Assembly: GCA_025769875.1 (NCBI GenBank)
Contig: JAGFNK010000316.1
Coordinates: 1 to 61,744, forward strand
Reading direction: 5' to 3'
From: Russula earlei
Lineage: Eukaryota; Basidiomycota; Agaricomycetes; Russulales; Russulaceae
Length of the DNA: 61,744 nucleotides
Part shown: in pieces, positions 1 to 9,593 of the stretch
Layout of the letters: each line of letters starts with the position of its first letter
Position numbering within the stretch: position 1 is the stretch's first letter
Made by a program: the position numbers and the translations under genes
The notes under the pieces: generated by a model
What the model saw: only the letters and a program-made list of their open reading frames with translations
What the model was told of the DNA's origin: nothing
The model's database searches: none

Positions 1-640
1 CTTTAAAAAGGCAGTCGTTGAAGAGTACCTTGAAGATGAGAGTAGACTTTAAACTGAGCGGTCGCAGGGGAGTACCCAGGAGGATGAGAGTATCACAAAT
101 GGACAGTCTGACGACTGCCATGCTTCATTGGGGCTTATATACAGTGTACAGGGTCGATTACAAAGAACTGGACTATTCTAGACTCTTTGGTACCATCCAA
201 TAGGACTACAGAGGCATAACTTGCTTGTGTCAAGTTTCAGGCTTACTGAGTGCATGACTGATCATTGTGGAGCGATGACATCATTATGATGTCACAGTGG
301 AGCGCTTAGTGAGCCTATGAGGTCACTGTGGAGTCACTCAGTCAGCCATGATGTCATTGGAGCCTTGATGATGTCCGATGATTTATGCAACAGTTTCTAA
401 GAGTTTGTGCTGCTGTTTCGGGTCCTTGGTGGCTGGGTGGCCATGTGGCTGCCACACGATGATTACCCGATTAGGAAATGGGTGCCTGGTCGTGTTATAG
501 TGCCTTTGCAATAGCGATATCTTGTACCGTAGGAGGGATAGCCCAAAAAATGGAAAGGAGTCGGCAATGCAAAGTGAGAGAGGTCTCTCTTGAGTGAAAT
601 AGGACAATCTACGGCCAGGACCTGGCCTTGGTTCATAACA
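1..640 (-). repeat. LTR-2 retrotransposon LTR, minus orientation, cut by the window edge
   Basis: This is the reverse complement of the LTR at 1548-2379. Shared marks are the terminal TGTTATGAACC (reading leftward from 640), the TATATAAG box near 137-144 and the TGGACAGTCT/AGACTGTCCA segment at 100-109. The 3' end of the LTR lies outside the window. Short reading frames here and in the partner copy (about 70 residues, alike in both) look like chance LTR frames, not genes. No target duplication could be tested. Together with 1548-2379 it forms a large inverted repeat. Confidence 0.75.
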
Positions 641-1128
641 ACAGCTGTCACTTTACCTCTCTGTGTTTCACCTTGTCATTAATCTCTTTTTGCTATTGGC
701 TCACCTTTTATCTATTGTTCTGCATATAGCACTGTACAGCCTTGCTACATACAGTATTTAAGTGCCTGTAGAAGCTGGGAATGCCCCAAGCTTAGCTTTG
801 TCCCATTTCTTGTCACATCCCTTGCCTGTATACTCCCTCAAATCACAAACTTGCTTGTGCTGGCTTACACCTTGCTTGACCTAAGCACACCTCAAGGAAC
901 CCTTGTGTTCCTCTTCCTCCTCTGCCTCTCTCTCATCATCCTCCTCTTCTGTGAAACCAGAAGACCGACTCTGTCTGTGGACTGAGTCATTGTCTGACTC
1001 AGCCTTGAGATGCTAAACCCTTAATTTGGTCTCTTTGAGCCGACCCCACTGAACCCTTGAACCAAGTCACAGGGACTTGGCCCCACTGAACTCTGAGCTA
1101 ATGCTCCAATGGCCGTGACACTGTAACA
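641..1128 (+). repeat. LTR-3 copy, 5'-truncated
   Basis: It matches the LTR at 17711-18369 and the reverse of 42948-43540. Shared landmarks are a TATA-like TATTTAAG followed by GTGCCTGTAGAAGC, a C/T-rich stretch ending in a CTGTGAAACCAG motif, and the terminal CTGTAACA. The first 150 bp or so of the family are missing, so the 5' boundary is fuzzy and directly abuts LTR-2. No matching 5-bp duplication is visible. Confidence 0.6.
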
Positions 1129-1547
1129 CCACGCATCCTCCACCCTTCCACAGCAAACACCACCACCTTCATCCTCACTTCCTCCCCCTTCACCAATCAT
1201 GCATGCCAACTCTCCACCATTTTGACACACCTCTGCCACACTATGATCACATTAGCAAGCCCAGGGCTCAGTTCAGCTCAGTCCATTCAACCCTAAGCCC
1301 AGGTTTCCAGCCCTTGCATCCAGTGTGATTGGAGTTGCAGCCAGTCAGCCTCATTGCCCATCTCACCCCTCCATTCCAGCCGTCCTTCACCCTCCTTCCT
1401 AGCATCACCAGTGCTGACACACCCATGCCTCTCCATTCTGCCAATTCTCTCTCCCACACCTGCAGTCGCAGCTGCATCAGCTCACATACAGTCTTCAGCC
1501 ACCCATGCTGCTGGACCACTACTATGACCAGAACCTTGAAGTCTTTG
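1129..1547. other. spacer between LTR copies, nothing recognised
   Basis: C/A-rich sequence between the LTR-3 fragment and the plus-oriented LTR-2. Frames exist on both strands but show no family motif and no codon structure that I trust. It is probably retrotransposon leader or internal remnant. Confidence 0.4.
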
Positions 1548-2379
1548 TGTTACGAACCAAGGCCAGGTCCTGGTCATATATTGTCCTATTTCACTCAAAA
1601 GAGACCTCTCTCACTTTGCATTCCCAACTCACTTCTGTTTCTTGGGCTACCCCTCCTATGGTGCAAGATATCGCTATCGCAAAGGCACTATAACACAACC
1701 AGGCACCCATTTCGTAATCGGGTAATCATCGCGTGGCAGCCACATGGCCACCCAGCCACCAAGAACCCGAAACAGCAGCACAAACTCCTAGGAACTGTTG
1801 CATAACTCATCTGATGTCATCAAGGCTCCAATGACATCATGGCTGACTGAGTGACTCCACAGTGACCTCATTGGCTCACTAAGCGCTCCACAATGACATC
1901 ATAATGATGTCATCGCTCCACAATGATCAGTAATATGCTCAGTAAGCCTGAGACTTGACACAAGTGAGTTTATGCCTCTGGAGTCCTATTGGATGGTACC
2001 AAAGGGTCTAGAATAGTTCCAGTTTTTTGTAATCAACCCTGTACACTGTATATAAGCCCCAATGTAGCATGGCAGTCATCAGACTGTCCATTTGTGATAC
2101 TCTCATCTTCCTGGGTACTCCCCCACGACCACTCAGTTTAAAGATTCCTCTCACTCCCAAGGTACGCTTCAATGACCACCTTGTTTAAAGCCCTCTCGCT
2201 ACACTGGCCTCTAGCCTTCGCCTCTGTCTCTTGCAACATTTACCAGTCCCCATCTGGTACCATCCTTGTCATTTGGCTCATCCTCCTGTTCAACGCTGCC
2301 TACACTGCGTACTGTCTGTTCTCTGACCCTTGCCCACCTGCTCCTGAGTCCTTTGTGATCAGCAGTACGTGTCTTGACA
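1548..2379 (+). repeat. LTR-2 retrotransposon 5' LTR
   Basis: The LTR starts TGTTACGAACC and ends GTCTTGACA, giving TG..CA termini. It carries TATATAAG at 2049-2056, and AGACTGTCCA at 2081-2090 where transcription would be expected to start. It is followed at once by a leader holding the complementary TGGACAGTCT (2382-2391), so it is placed as the 5' LTR of an element running rightward. It is the inverted partner of 1-640. The flanks do not form a target duplication, as expected for a 5' LTR. Confidence 0.75.
2049..2090 (+). promoter_or_regulatory. LTR-2 core promoter and predicted RNA start
   Basis: A TATATAAG box at 2049-2056 lies 32 bp upstream of AGACTGTCCA (2081-2090). This is the usual TATA-to-start distance, so the transcript is predicted to begin at or near this decamer. 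The same pair of elements at nearly the same spacing recurs in LTR-1. Confidence 0.55.
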
Positions 2380-2381
2380 TC

Positions 2382-2391
2382 TGGACAGTCT
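2382..2391 (+). promoter_or_regulatory. putative self-priming primer-binding site of LTR-2 element
   Basis: TGGACAGTCT begins two bases after the LTR end and is the exact reverse complement of AGACTGTCCA at 2081-2090, the predicted 5' end of the RNA. In Tf1-type elements the RNA 5' end folds back on the primer-binding site and primes reverse transcription. The geometry here matches that arrangement; use as a primer is inferred. Confidence 0.55.
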
Positions 2392-2894
2392 CTCATCATC
2401 CCTGTATTGACCAGCCAACACTCAAGTGTCCACTCCCAACTCTCCCACTTTTGTCAATACCTCCCTGCACCTCCCTTCTCCTCTCCAGCCCACTCCATGC
2501 ACCGCCCTTTGCCTCCTCACTGAGGACCTTGAACCAGTTGACATGTCCTCACCCCTCAGCATCCTGTACTCCCCAGAAGCCCCACCATCGTCTCCCAATG
2601 TTCCCCAGCCTATCCCAGGTGACTTTGTCCCTATCGGCACTCCCCCTCCAGCGCAGAATGAACAACAGCAAGCAGACCATCCTCCCTTGCCTGAAGGCTT
2701 CCTTGATCGCCCCCCCTTGCACAGCATTCCAGTTCCACCCTCACCAGTACTTTGTCCTCCCCAGCACCAATCATTCCCGCAAGCAGTGGCGACCCCTCCA
2801 TGATTTATTGCTGTTTTCAGCACACTTGGCAGAGCTTGAATTCGACCCAAATTGGTGCAGAAAACCCCCTCAAACATGTGGGATGAATATCTAA
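2392..2894 (+). pseudogene. remnant of an unrecognised retroelement ORF
   Basis: Two overlapping frames (2426-2803 and the tail of 2172-2894) together resemble the ORF at 9594-10487. Both carry a GF(L/F)D-P element, then AF-x-FHPHQ/AFHGHQ, then a W-x-PL-x-(D/E) motif, but here the pieces sit in different frames. It is therefore a frameshifted copy of the first internal ORF of the LTR-1/LTR-2 element type. No zinc knuckle or protease motif is present. Function unknown; gag is the default guess from its position. Confidence 0.4.
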
Positions 2895-3624
2895 CTCAAA
2901 CACCTTCAATTCATATAAAACCTATTGTCCCTGAATTGCCTGAATAAGGGCTAGGCAGCCCCATTGTTTTCATGAGATTTGAGTAAGAATTGGTGGGAGC
3001 TGGACTCAAGCCACCTCCACATGTGTATTAGATGAATTACAACTCAAAATCATGGTCAATATCTATTATTTTTGCCCTCATGTTGTACCCATGGGCTATC
3101 TTGAGGCAGCCCCATAGTGTTTTTGACTGGGAGGAGCACCTAGCAGGAATGCGAGAATGTGTTTGTTCATTCAACTGCACTCAGGTTCACACAGATGATA
3201 AGAGGACAACAGGGCAACTTTATTCAAGATGGTAGCATATACAGGTGGGAACTAAGGCTGAGGGACAGGAAAAGCACAAAAGACAGGCATATGAAAGGAA
3301 ATCTAGACATAAGAAGGGGACCAAAGCTGGACAACATAAGGTATTGAGTCATGGTCTCCAGCAGCTGTGGTAGTGGTGTGTGGCAATTTGTGAAGGATGG
3401 CTGAGGCCAGGTGTGGTGATAAGGGGTGTGGTCGAGTCACGACATGAGGGGGAGACAATGCAAAGGAGAGGCTGGAGGGGGAATAGGGAGAGTGCTGGTG
3501 GGTGGTTGCTTGGGTGCTGATGGTGCTGCTGAATGTGATTGTGGGTGGGATGATTGGAGAGATTGGATGGCAGATGCAAGGTAGAGGACCAAGGGGGTGT
3601 GGATGTAGAAAGGGAGAGGGAAGA
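2895..3624. other. no gene recognised; left flank of fold-back repeat
   Basis: AT-rich sequence with short frames only. From about 3349 rightward it is the outer extension of the minus-strand arm of the fold-back at 3625-4632; the matching outer part of the right arm has been lost. Confidence 0.4.
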
Positions 3625-4632
3625 CAAGCAGCAGGCTGGGAAATGGACGCATAGGCAGTGTGCAGATCTCTGACTAACAAAATGAGAGACTAGTAAAAGG
3701 GGAGAAAAAGCATACTGAAACGTACAGTAGCAACACTGTCCAATGGCAATGAAGATGGTGGCATGGTACAGGGCTCTTTGGTGGTGCATCAGGACTCATC
3801 AGTGCATGGTGAAGGCAGGGGCATTGAGGGCAAGGGTGTGCAGTGGTTGATTGGTGGTGAGGTGGCATGCTGGTGGTGGCGATGATGATGTAAGGACAAA
3901 GAGGAGATGGCACAAAAGGAATATGCACATATGTACTCTTGTAAGTGATTCATGGCCAGCCATATAGCTGTGTGGGTGAGTTGACATTGAGGCCATGTTG
4001 AGATGCAAGGGAGGCAAAGGCAAGTGAATCAGTCTTGAATTGTGACTGAAAGACAGAAAACTCACCCATAAAGTGACCACAAGCAGAATGCACTGAACAA
4101 CGGAGTTGACAATGTTCATATATGGCATGTTCGACCTCAAGAGCAAGAGAATGGGCAAGGTGAAGGTGAGGTGGGTGTGAGAAGCGATGTACAGTGTCCA
4201 AGTGATGTGTGGCAGCAAGGAAGCAACTCAAAAAAAAACAAGTGTATGCATATGTGCCACTGAATCACTCAGCATTTGCATTCACATTTGTTTGCTGCAA
4301 ATCACTTACAAGAGTACATATGTGCATATTCCTTTTGTGCCATCTCCTCTTTGTCCTCACATCATCATCGTTGCTGCCAGCACGCCACCTCACCCCCATC
4401 AACCACTGCATGCCCTTGCCCTCAATGCCCTCACCTTCACCATGCACCAACAAGTCCCGATGCACTGCTGAAGAGCCCCATACCATGCCGCCATCTTTGT
4501 TGCCATTGGATGGTGTTGCTACTGTATGTTTCAGTATGCTTTTTCTCCCCTTTTACTAGTCTCTCATTTTGTTAGTCAGAGATCTGCATGCCACCTATGC
4601 ATCCATTTCCCAGCCTGCCACCATCTTCCCTC
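3625..4632. repeat. fold-back (inverted-repeat) element with truncated right arm
   Basis: The sequence from about 3625 to 3950 recurs inverted at about 4310-4632, around a loop of about 360 bp. At the inner edge, GTAAGTGATT (3941-3950) pairs with AATCACTTAC (4310-4319). The left arm continues past the point where the right arm stops at 4632, exactly at an LTR-1 boundary. The loop holds a 93-codon minus-strand frame (3950-4231), His- and Leu-rich, with no family I recognise. Arms differ by scattered substitutions. It is probably a decayed element or two inverted copies of one. Confidence 0.6.
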
Positions 4633-5593
4633 TGTCAAGACTCACTGTTGAACTATCCAGTTCAAGAGCAAGGGATAAGCTTGAAGACGAGTCGATAAAC
4701 GTCCAAGACGGCGTGGGCAAGAAGTAGAGTCCAGAGTAGTAACAGATACCAGAGAGGTACTGTTACTGTGAGAGTCGAGCAGTCACGCAGAGGAGAGGCC
4801 AGGGTAGTCACAAGGGGATGGTCCTTAAAGGAGTATCCCAGGGATGGAGAGTGCCGTAAACAAATGGACAGTCTGAGGACTGTCCGCTACTTTATTGAGC
4901 ACTTATATACTACAAGAGAATTGCTAAATAGGGAACAAGTCATAACCTTGTTATCAAGCACAATAGAGTGATGAGTAAGAAGTCGGAGGACGCTTACTGA
5001 GCATGCTCAGTCATGCTCAGTAAGCTGCTGAGTAAGAAGGCTTCTCTTGATGAGTAAGAGCTTCCATTGTCCACGTGTTCACTGCTTTAGTGCACGTGCG
5101 AGCACCTGATTCATTTCCTGTTAGTTAGTTTAGGGCCGGTCATTTGAGGACTTGTAGTTTGGTTAGGGAATAGTGTTATCTTATAAGGCCCTTATATAGT
5201 TCTATTAGGGTCCTTAGAGTCAACCCTAATACTTCTATTAAGGTCCTTAGTATTGCTTATAGTTCATCCTATAGTTATTATAGTTGGTCTAATAACGCGT
5301 TGTGGGGCCTTTGATACTAGGTTAGTGCCTATTGTAGAGCTCCTAGGGTCGTTCCAAAGGGTCCTTAGGAAGGCCCTAATACTGTCTTTAGTTGCTAGAA
5401 GGGTTGTCTTTAAGTGGGGCTTGCTGTATGTTGATTGTGCTGAGAATCGCTCGCGCCACAATGCGCGCACGATATTGTGGACACCTCTACTCACCCCTTT
5501 TGCTCGTGTGAACAGGGTGACACCATAGAGGCTGGGTTTCCTCCTATAAGGAAGGGTCCTTCAAGGGCCCTCTCCAGAGAATGGTTCATGACA
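4633..5593 (-). repeat. LTR-1 copy A (961 bp), mismatched flanks
   Basis: It begins TGTCAAGACTC and ends GGTTCATGACA on the plus strand; the transcript orientation is minus, with TATATAAG then AATAAA reading leftward. The 34-bp stem-loop at 4992-5025 is present. The 5-bp flanks CCCTC and ACAAA differ: the left flank is the fold-back arm and the right flank is gypsy reverse transcriptase. An LTR lying between unrelated sequences suggests recombination between two insertions, not a simple solo LTR. Confidence 0.8.
4992..5025. repeat. perfect 14-bp stem-loop conserved in LTR-1 copies
   Basis: GCTTACTGAGCATG, a 6-nt loop CTCAGT, then CATGCTCAGTAAGC: a perfect 14-bp inverted repeat. The same structure, perfect or nearly so, sits at the matching place in LTR-1 copies near 6229, 9200, 12820, 13250 and 17455. 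The conserved palindrome inside the U3 region could be a protein-binding or RNA structural element; its role is not known from sequence. Confidence 0.6.
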
Positions 5594-8500
5594 ACAAACA
5601 CCTCACAGCCTTTAAAGCACCCTTAGGCCTCTTTGAACCATGTGTTATGACATTTGGACTATGCAATGCACCAGCCACATTTCAATGCATCATGAACAAC
5701 ATCTTAGCACCATTAATCATGACAGGACATGTTGTAGTATACCTAGACAATATACTAATCCTTGCAAACACCATCCAAGACTTGGACCAATGGACACATA
5801 AGGTCCTCAAGATCCTACATCAACATGATTTATACCTCAAACCAGAGAAGTGTGCCTTCCACCAGACATCTGTCAAGACTCACTGTTGAACAATCCAGTT
5901 CAAGAGCAAGGGATAAGTTCAAAGATGAGTCAATAGATGTCCAAGACAGCATGGGCAAGAAGTAAGGCCCAGAGCAGTACCAAGTACCAAAGAGTTATAG
6001 TTACTGGTAGTGTTGAGCAATTACATAGGGAAGAGGCCAGAATGATCACAAGAGGATGGTTCTTAAAGGAGTATCCCAGGAATAGAGAGTGCTGTAAACG
6101 AATGGACAGTCTGAAGACTGTCTGGTATTTATTGAGCGCTTATATACTACAAGAGAACTGCCTAATAGGGAACAAGTCATAACCTTGTTATCAAGCACAA
6201 TTGACAGATGAGTAAGAAGTTGGAGTATGCTTACTGAGCATGCTCAGTCATGCTCAGTAAGCTGCTGAGTAAGACGACTTCTATTGATGAGTAAGAGCCT
6301 TTACTGTCCACATGTTCACTGCTTTAGTACATGTGCAAAGCACCTGATTCATTTACTGTTAGTTAGTTTATAGCCAGTCATTTGAGGACTTGTAGTTTGG
6401 TTCAGGGAATAGAGTTGCCTATAGGTCCCTTATATAGTTCCATTAGGGTCCTTAGAGTTGACCCTAATACTTCTATTAAGGTCCTTAGTATTGCTTTATA
6501 GTTCATTCTATGGTTATTAGAGTTAGTCTATAACACATTGTATGGTCTTTAGTATCATGTTAGTGCCTTTTGTAGAGCACTCAAAGTCGTCCCAAAGGGT
6601 CCTTGGAGAGGCTATAATACTGTCCTTTATTGCTAAAAGGGTTGCCATTAAGTGGGGCTTGCTGTATGTCAATTGTGCTGAGAATCACTTGTGCAACAAT
6701 GCGTGCGTGATATTGTGGACACCCTCTACTCACCCCTTTTGTCCGTGTGAACAGGGTGGCACCATAGAAGCTGGGTTTCCTCTACTAAGGAGGGTCCTTC
6801 AAGGACCCTCTCCAGGAAATGGTTCATGACAACATCTATAAGCTATCTAGGCATACACATATCCCAAGGACGCATATCAATGGACCTGGACAAATTAGCT
6901 GGCATAGCACAGTGGCCAATGCCTGCCAATATTACAGAAGTCCAAGCATTCTTAGGCTTCTGCAACTTCTATCAATGGTTCATACACCAATACTCCCATT
7001 TGGCCTGACCATTGTTCAACTTGACCAAGAAGGATCACCCATTTCACTGGGACCTGATGAAGAAAAAGCATTCTGAATCCTCATTGAAGCATTCACAAAG
7101 GCACCTGTCTTATTGTTACAAGACTATTCACAACCATTCTGCTTGATTTGTGATGCAAGTGACTTCACAGTGAGCTCAATCTTAGAACAACCTGATGGAC
7201 TCAACCAGTACCACCCAGTTGCATACTTTTCAAAGTCATTAGACCCTTCCCAATGAAACTATATGATCTATGACAAGGAACTACTAGCTATAGTTGCCTC
7301 CCTCTAGCATTTCTGACACTACTTAGAAGGAGCTAAACACCCTGTGGAATTGTGGACAGATCACAATAACCTCACATACTTCATGACAAAACAGAAGCTC
7401 ACCCATCACCAAGCTCAATGGGCTTTACTACTCAGTGCATTCAACTTCCATATCATACACCACCCTGGAACCCAAACAAAGCCAATGGTCTGTCCAGGCA
7501 GCCAGACTATAAAGGGGGGATGCATGAAAATGATGCAAAGGTCCTGCTGGACCAACAATGTTCTAAAATTAGGGCAACCCAATCATCTACAACAGAACCC
7601 ATAGGGGACTTCAAACTAAGAAAACAGCTACACTCCAGTAAGGAGTATGACCTGGAGGTCAAAATAACTTTTGAAACCATCCTAAAGAATGGCCCCTGTC
7701 ACCTTACAAAAGGCCTACAGGACTGGAACCTAGAAGATGGACTAATCCTCTTCAATGGAAAGGTCTACATCTTAAAGTAAGAAACACTGAGATGTACAGT
7801 CCTCATGGACCACCATGATTCCTTAGCCACTGGCCATTCAGGTCAATGGAAGACCTACAAACTGATAAGTTGTAACTGCTGGTGGCCAGGGATGTTAACA
7901 TTTGTCAAAAGGTATGTGGACAGTTGCACTATGTGTCAAAGCACAAAGAACTGCCCAACAACTACTGTGCCTCTAGTCCCTATTACCCTAGTGGGCAAGA
8001 TATGGGATAGCATTACCATGGACTTCATCATCAACCTACCCCTCTCTCAAGGGTACAACAGCCTACTAGTGGTTGTGGACTGCTTCAGTAAAGCTGTCAT
8101 CATTTCCCCATGTCATAAGACCATCACCACAGAAGATACCACCTCCCTAATCATGAACAATGTGTAGAGATGAGTGGGACTCCCAACCCAAATTATCTCA
8201 GATCAAGGTCCCCAATTTGCAGCCAAAGTAACCCACAAACTATGGAGGAAGCTGAACATCAAGTCTTCCCTTAGTATGGCATACCACCCCCAATCAGATG
8301 GAGAGACAGAAAGAGTCAATCAAGAATTAGAACAATACTTGAGGATCTTCTGTAACCACCAACAGGACAACTGGGCAGAGCTAATCCCCTTCATGGAGTT
8401 TGCTCATAATGCATGCACCCATAGTGCTACCCACAAAGCCCCCTTTGAAATATGGTATGGCTTCAACCCAACATTTGCCCCCCCCCCCCCTTAGTTTCAA

Positions 8501-8630
8501 TACCAAGTTCCCATCTGTCCTTGAATGCCTGCAACAACTGAATCAACTCAGAGATGAAGTCGCAGCTTCTCTCTGGCATGGCACAGCATTGATGGGACAA
8601 CCCAGTTCCCATTTCCCTAAGTACCAATTC
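5594..8630 (+). pseudogene. Ty3/gypsy pol (RT-RNase H-integrase), decayed and interrupted
   Basis: Reading through and skipping the LTR at 5871-6831, the domains come in gypsy order. Reverse transcriptase comes first, with FGLCNAPATFQ and VYLDNILIL (YLDN in place of the usual Y-x-DD). The RNase H segment has ICDASDF, YDKELLAIV and ELWTDHNNL. Integrase has the GHSG and C-x2-C zinc region (MCQSTKNC), then TMDFI, ISDQGPQF and YHPQSDGETERVNQ, the DDE core. At least seven in-frame stops occur (7006, 7074, 7254, 7305, 7314, 7778, 8165). The protease and the start of RT are missing at LTR copy A, and the C-terminus is cut at 8630 by LTR copy C. A C-run near 8480 also shifts the frame. Non-functional. 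Confidence 0.9.
5871..6831 (-). mobile_element. solo LTR-1 copy B inside gypsy RT, target duplication ACATC
   Basis: A 961-bp LTR-1 (TGTCAAGACTC..TTCATGACA) is flanked by ACATC at 5866-5870 and 6832-6836. Deleting the LTR and one repeat rejoins the host reverse-transcriptase frame without a gap (..FHQTS-ISYLGIHIS..). This confirms both boundaries and a 5-bp target duplication. There is no internal domain, so it is a solo LTR. Confidence 0.92.
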
Positions 8631-9593
8631 TGTCATGAACCATTTCCCAGAAAGGGCCCTTGGAGGACCCTTCCTTATGAGAGGAAACCCAGCCTCTATG
8701 GTGTCACCCTGTTCACATGGACAAAAGGGGTGAGTAGAGGTGTCCACAATATCGCATGCACATTGTCATGTGAGTGATTCTCCGCACAATCAACATACAG
8801 CAAGCCCAACTTAATGGCAACCCTTTTAACAATAAAGGGCAGTATTATAGCCTCCCTAAGGACCCTCTAGGATGACTAGAAGTGCTCTACAATAGGCACT
8901 AATACAATACTAAAGACCCATAACGTGTTATTAGACTGACTCTAATAACTATAGAATGAACTATACAGCAATACTAAGGACCTTAATAGAAGTATTAGGG
9001 TCGACTCTAAGGACCCTAATAGAACTATATAAGGGGCCTCATAAGCAACTATATTCCCTGAACCAAGCTACAAGTCCTCAAATGACCAGCCCTAAACTAA
9101 CTAACAGCAAATGAATCAGGTGCTTTGCACATGTACTAGGGCAGTAAACACATGAACAATAAAGGCTCTTACTCATCAAGAGAAGCCTTCTTACTCAGCA
9201 GCTTACTGAGCATGACTGAGCATGCTCAGTAAGCACACTCCAACTTCTTACTCATCACTCTATTGTGCTTGATAACAAGGTTATGACTTGTTCCCTATTT
9301 AGCAGTTCTCTTGTAGTATATAAGCGCTCAATAAAGTAGCGGACAGTCCTCAGACTGTCCATTTTTTTACAGCACTCTCTATCCCTGGAATACTCCTTTA
9401 AGGACCATCCCCTTGTGACCATTCTGGCTTCTTCCCTGTGTGCCTGCTTGACTTTACCAGTAACTATACCTCTCTGGTATTTGATACTGCTTTGGACTCT
9501 CCTTCTTGCCCACGCCATCTTAGATGTTTATCAACTTGTCTTCAAGCTTACTCCTTGCTCTTGAACTGGATAGTTCAACAGTGAGTCTTGACA
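8631..9593 (+). repeat. LTR-1 copy C, plus orientation, 5' LTR of a truncated element
   Basis: It begins TGTCATGAACC and ends GAGTCTTGACA. TATATAAG is at 9317-9324, AATAAA near 9330 and AGACTGTCCA at 9352-9361. It is followed directly by a leader with TGGACAGTCT (9596-9605) and long open frames, so it is read as a 5' LTR. Its left flank cuts the gypsy integrase. Flanks AATTC and TCTGG do not match. Confidence 0.8.
9317..9361 (+). promoter_or_regulatory. LTR-1 core promoter and predicted RNA start
   Basis: TATATAAG at 9317-9324 lies 35 bp upstream of AGACTGTCCA (9352-9361), the predicted RNA 5' end. The stretch from 9341 to 9360 also forms a small hairpin (GGACAGT, 6-nt loop, ACTGTCC). All LTR-1 copies share this segment. 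Confidence 0.55.

Noticed and set aside
1329..1805. 158-codon plus-strand frame and its 74-codon minus-strand twin at 383-607
   Set aside because: The two are similar only because they lie in the inverted LTR-2 copies; they have no family motif and cross the LTR boundary.
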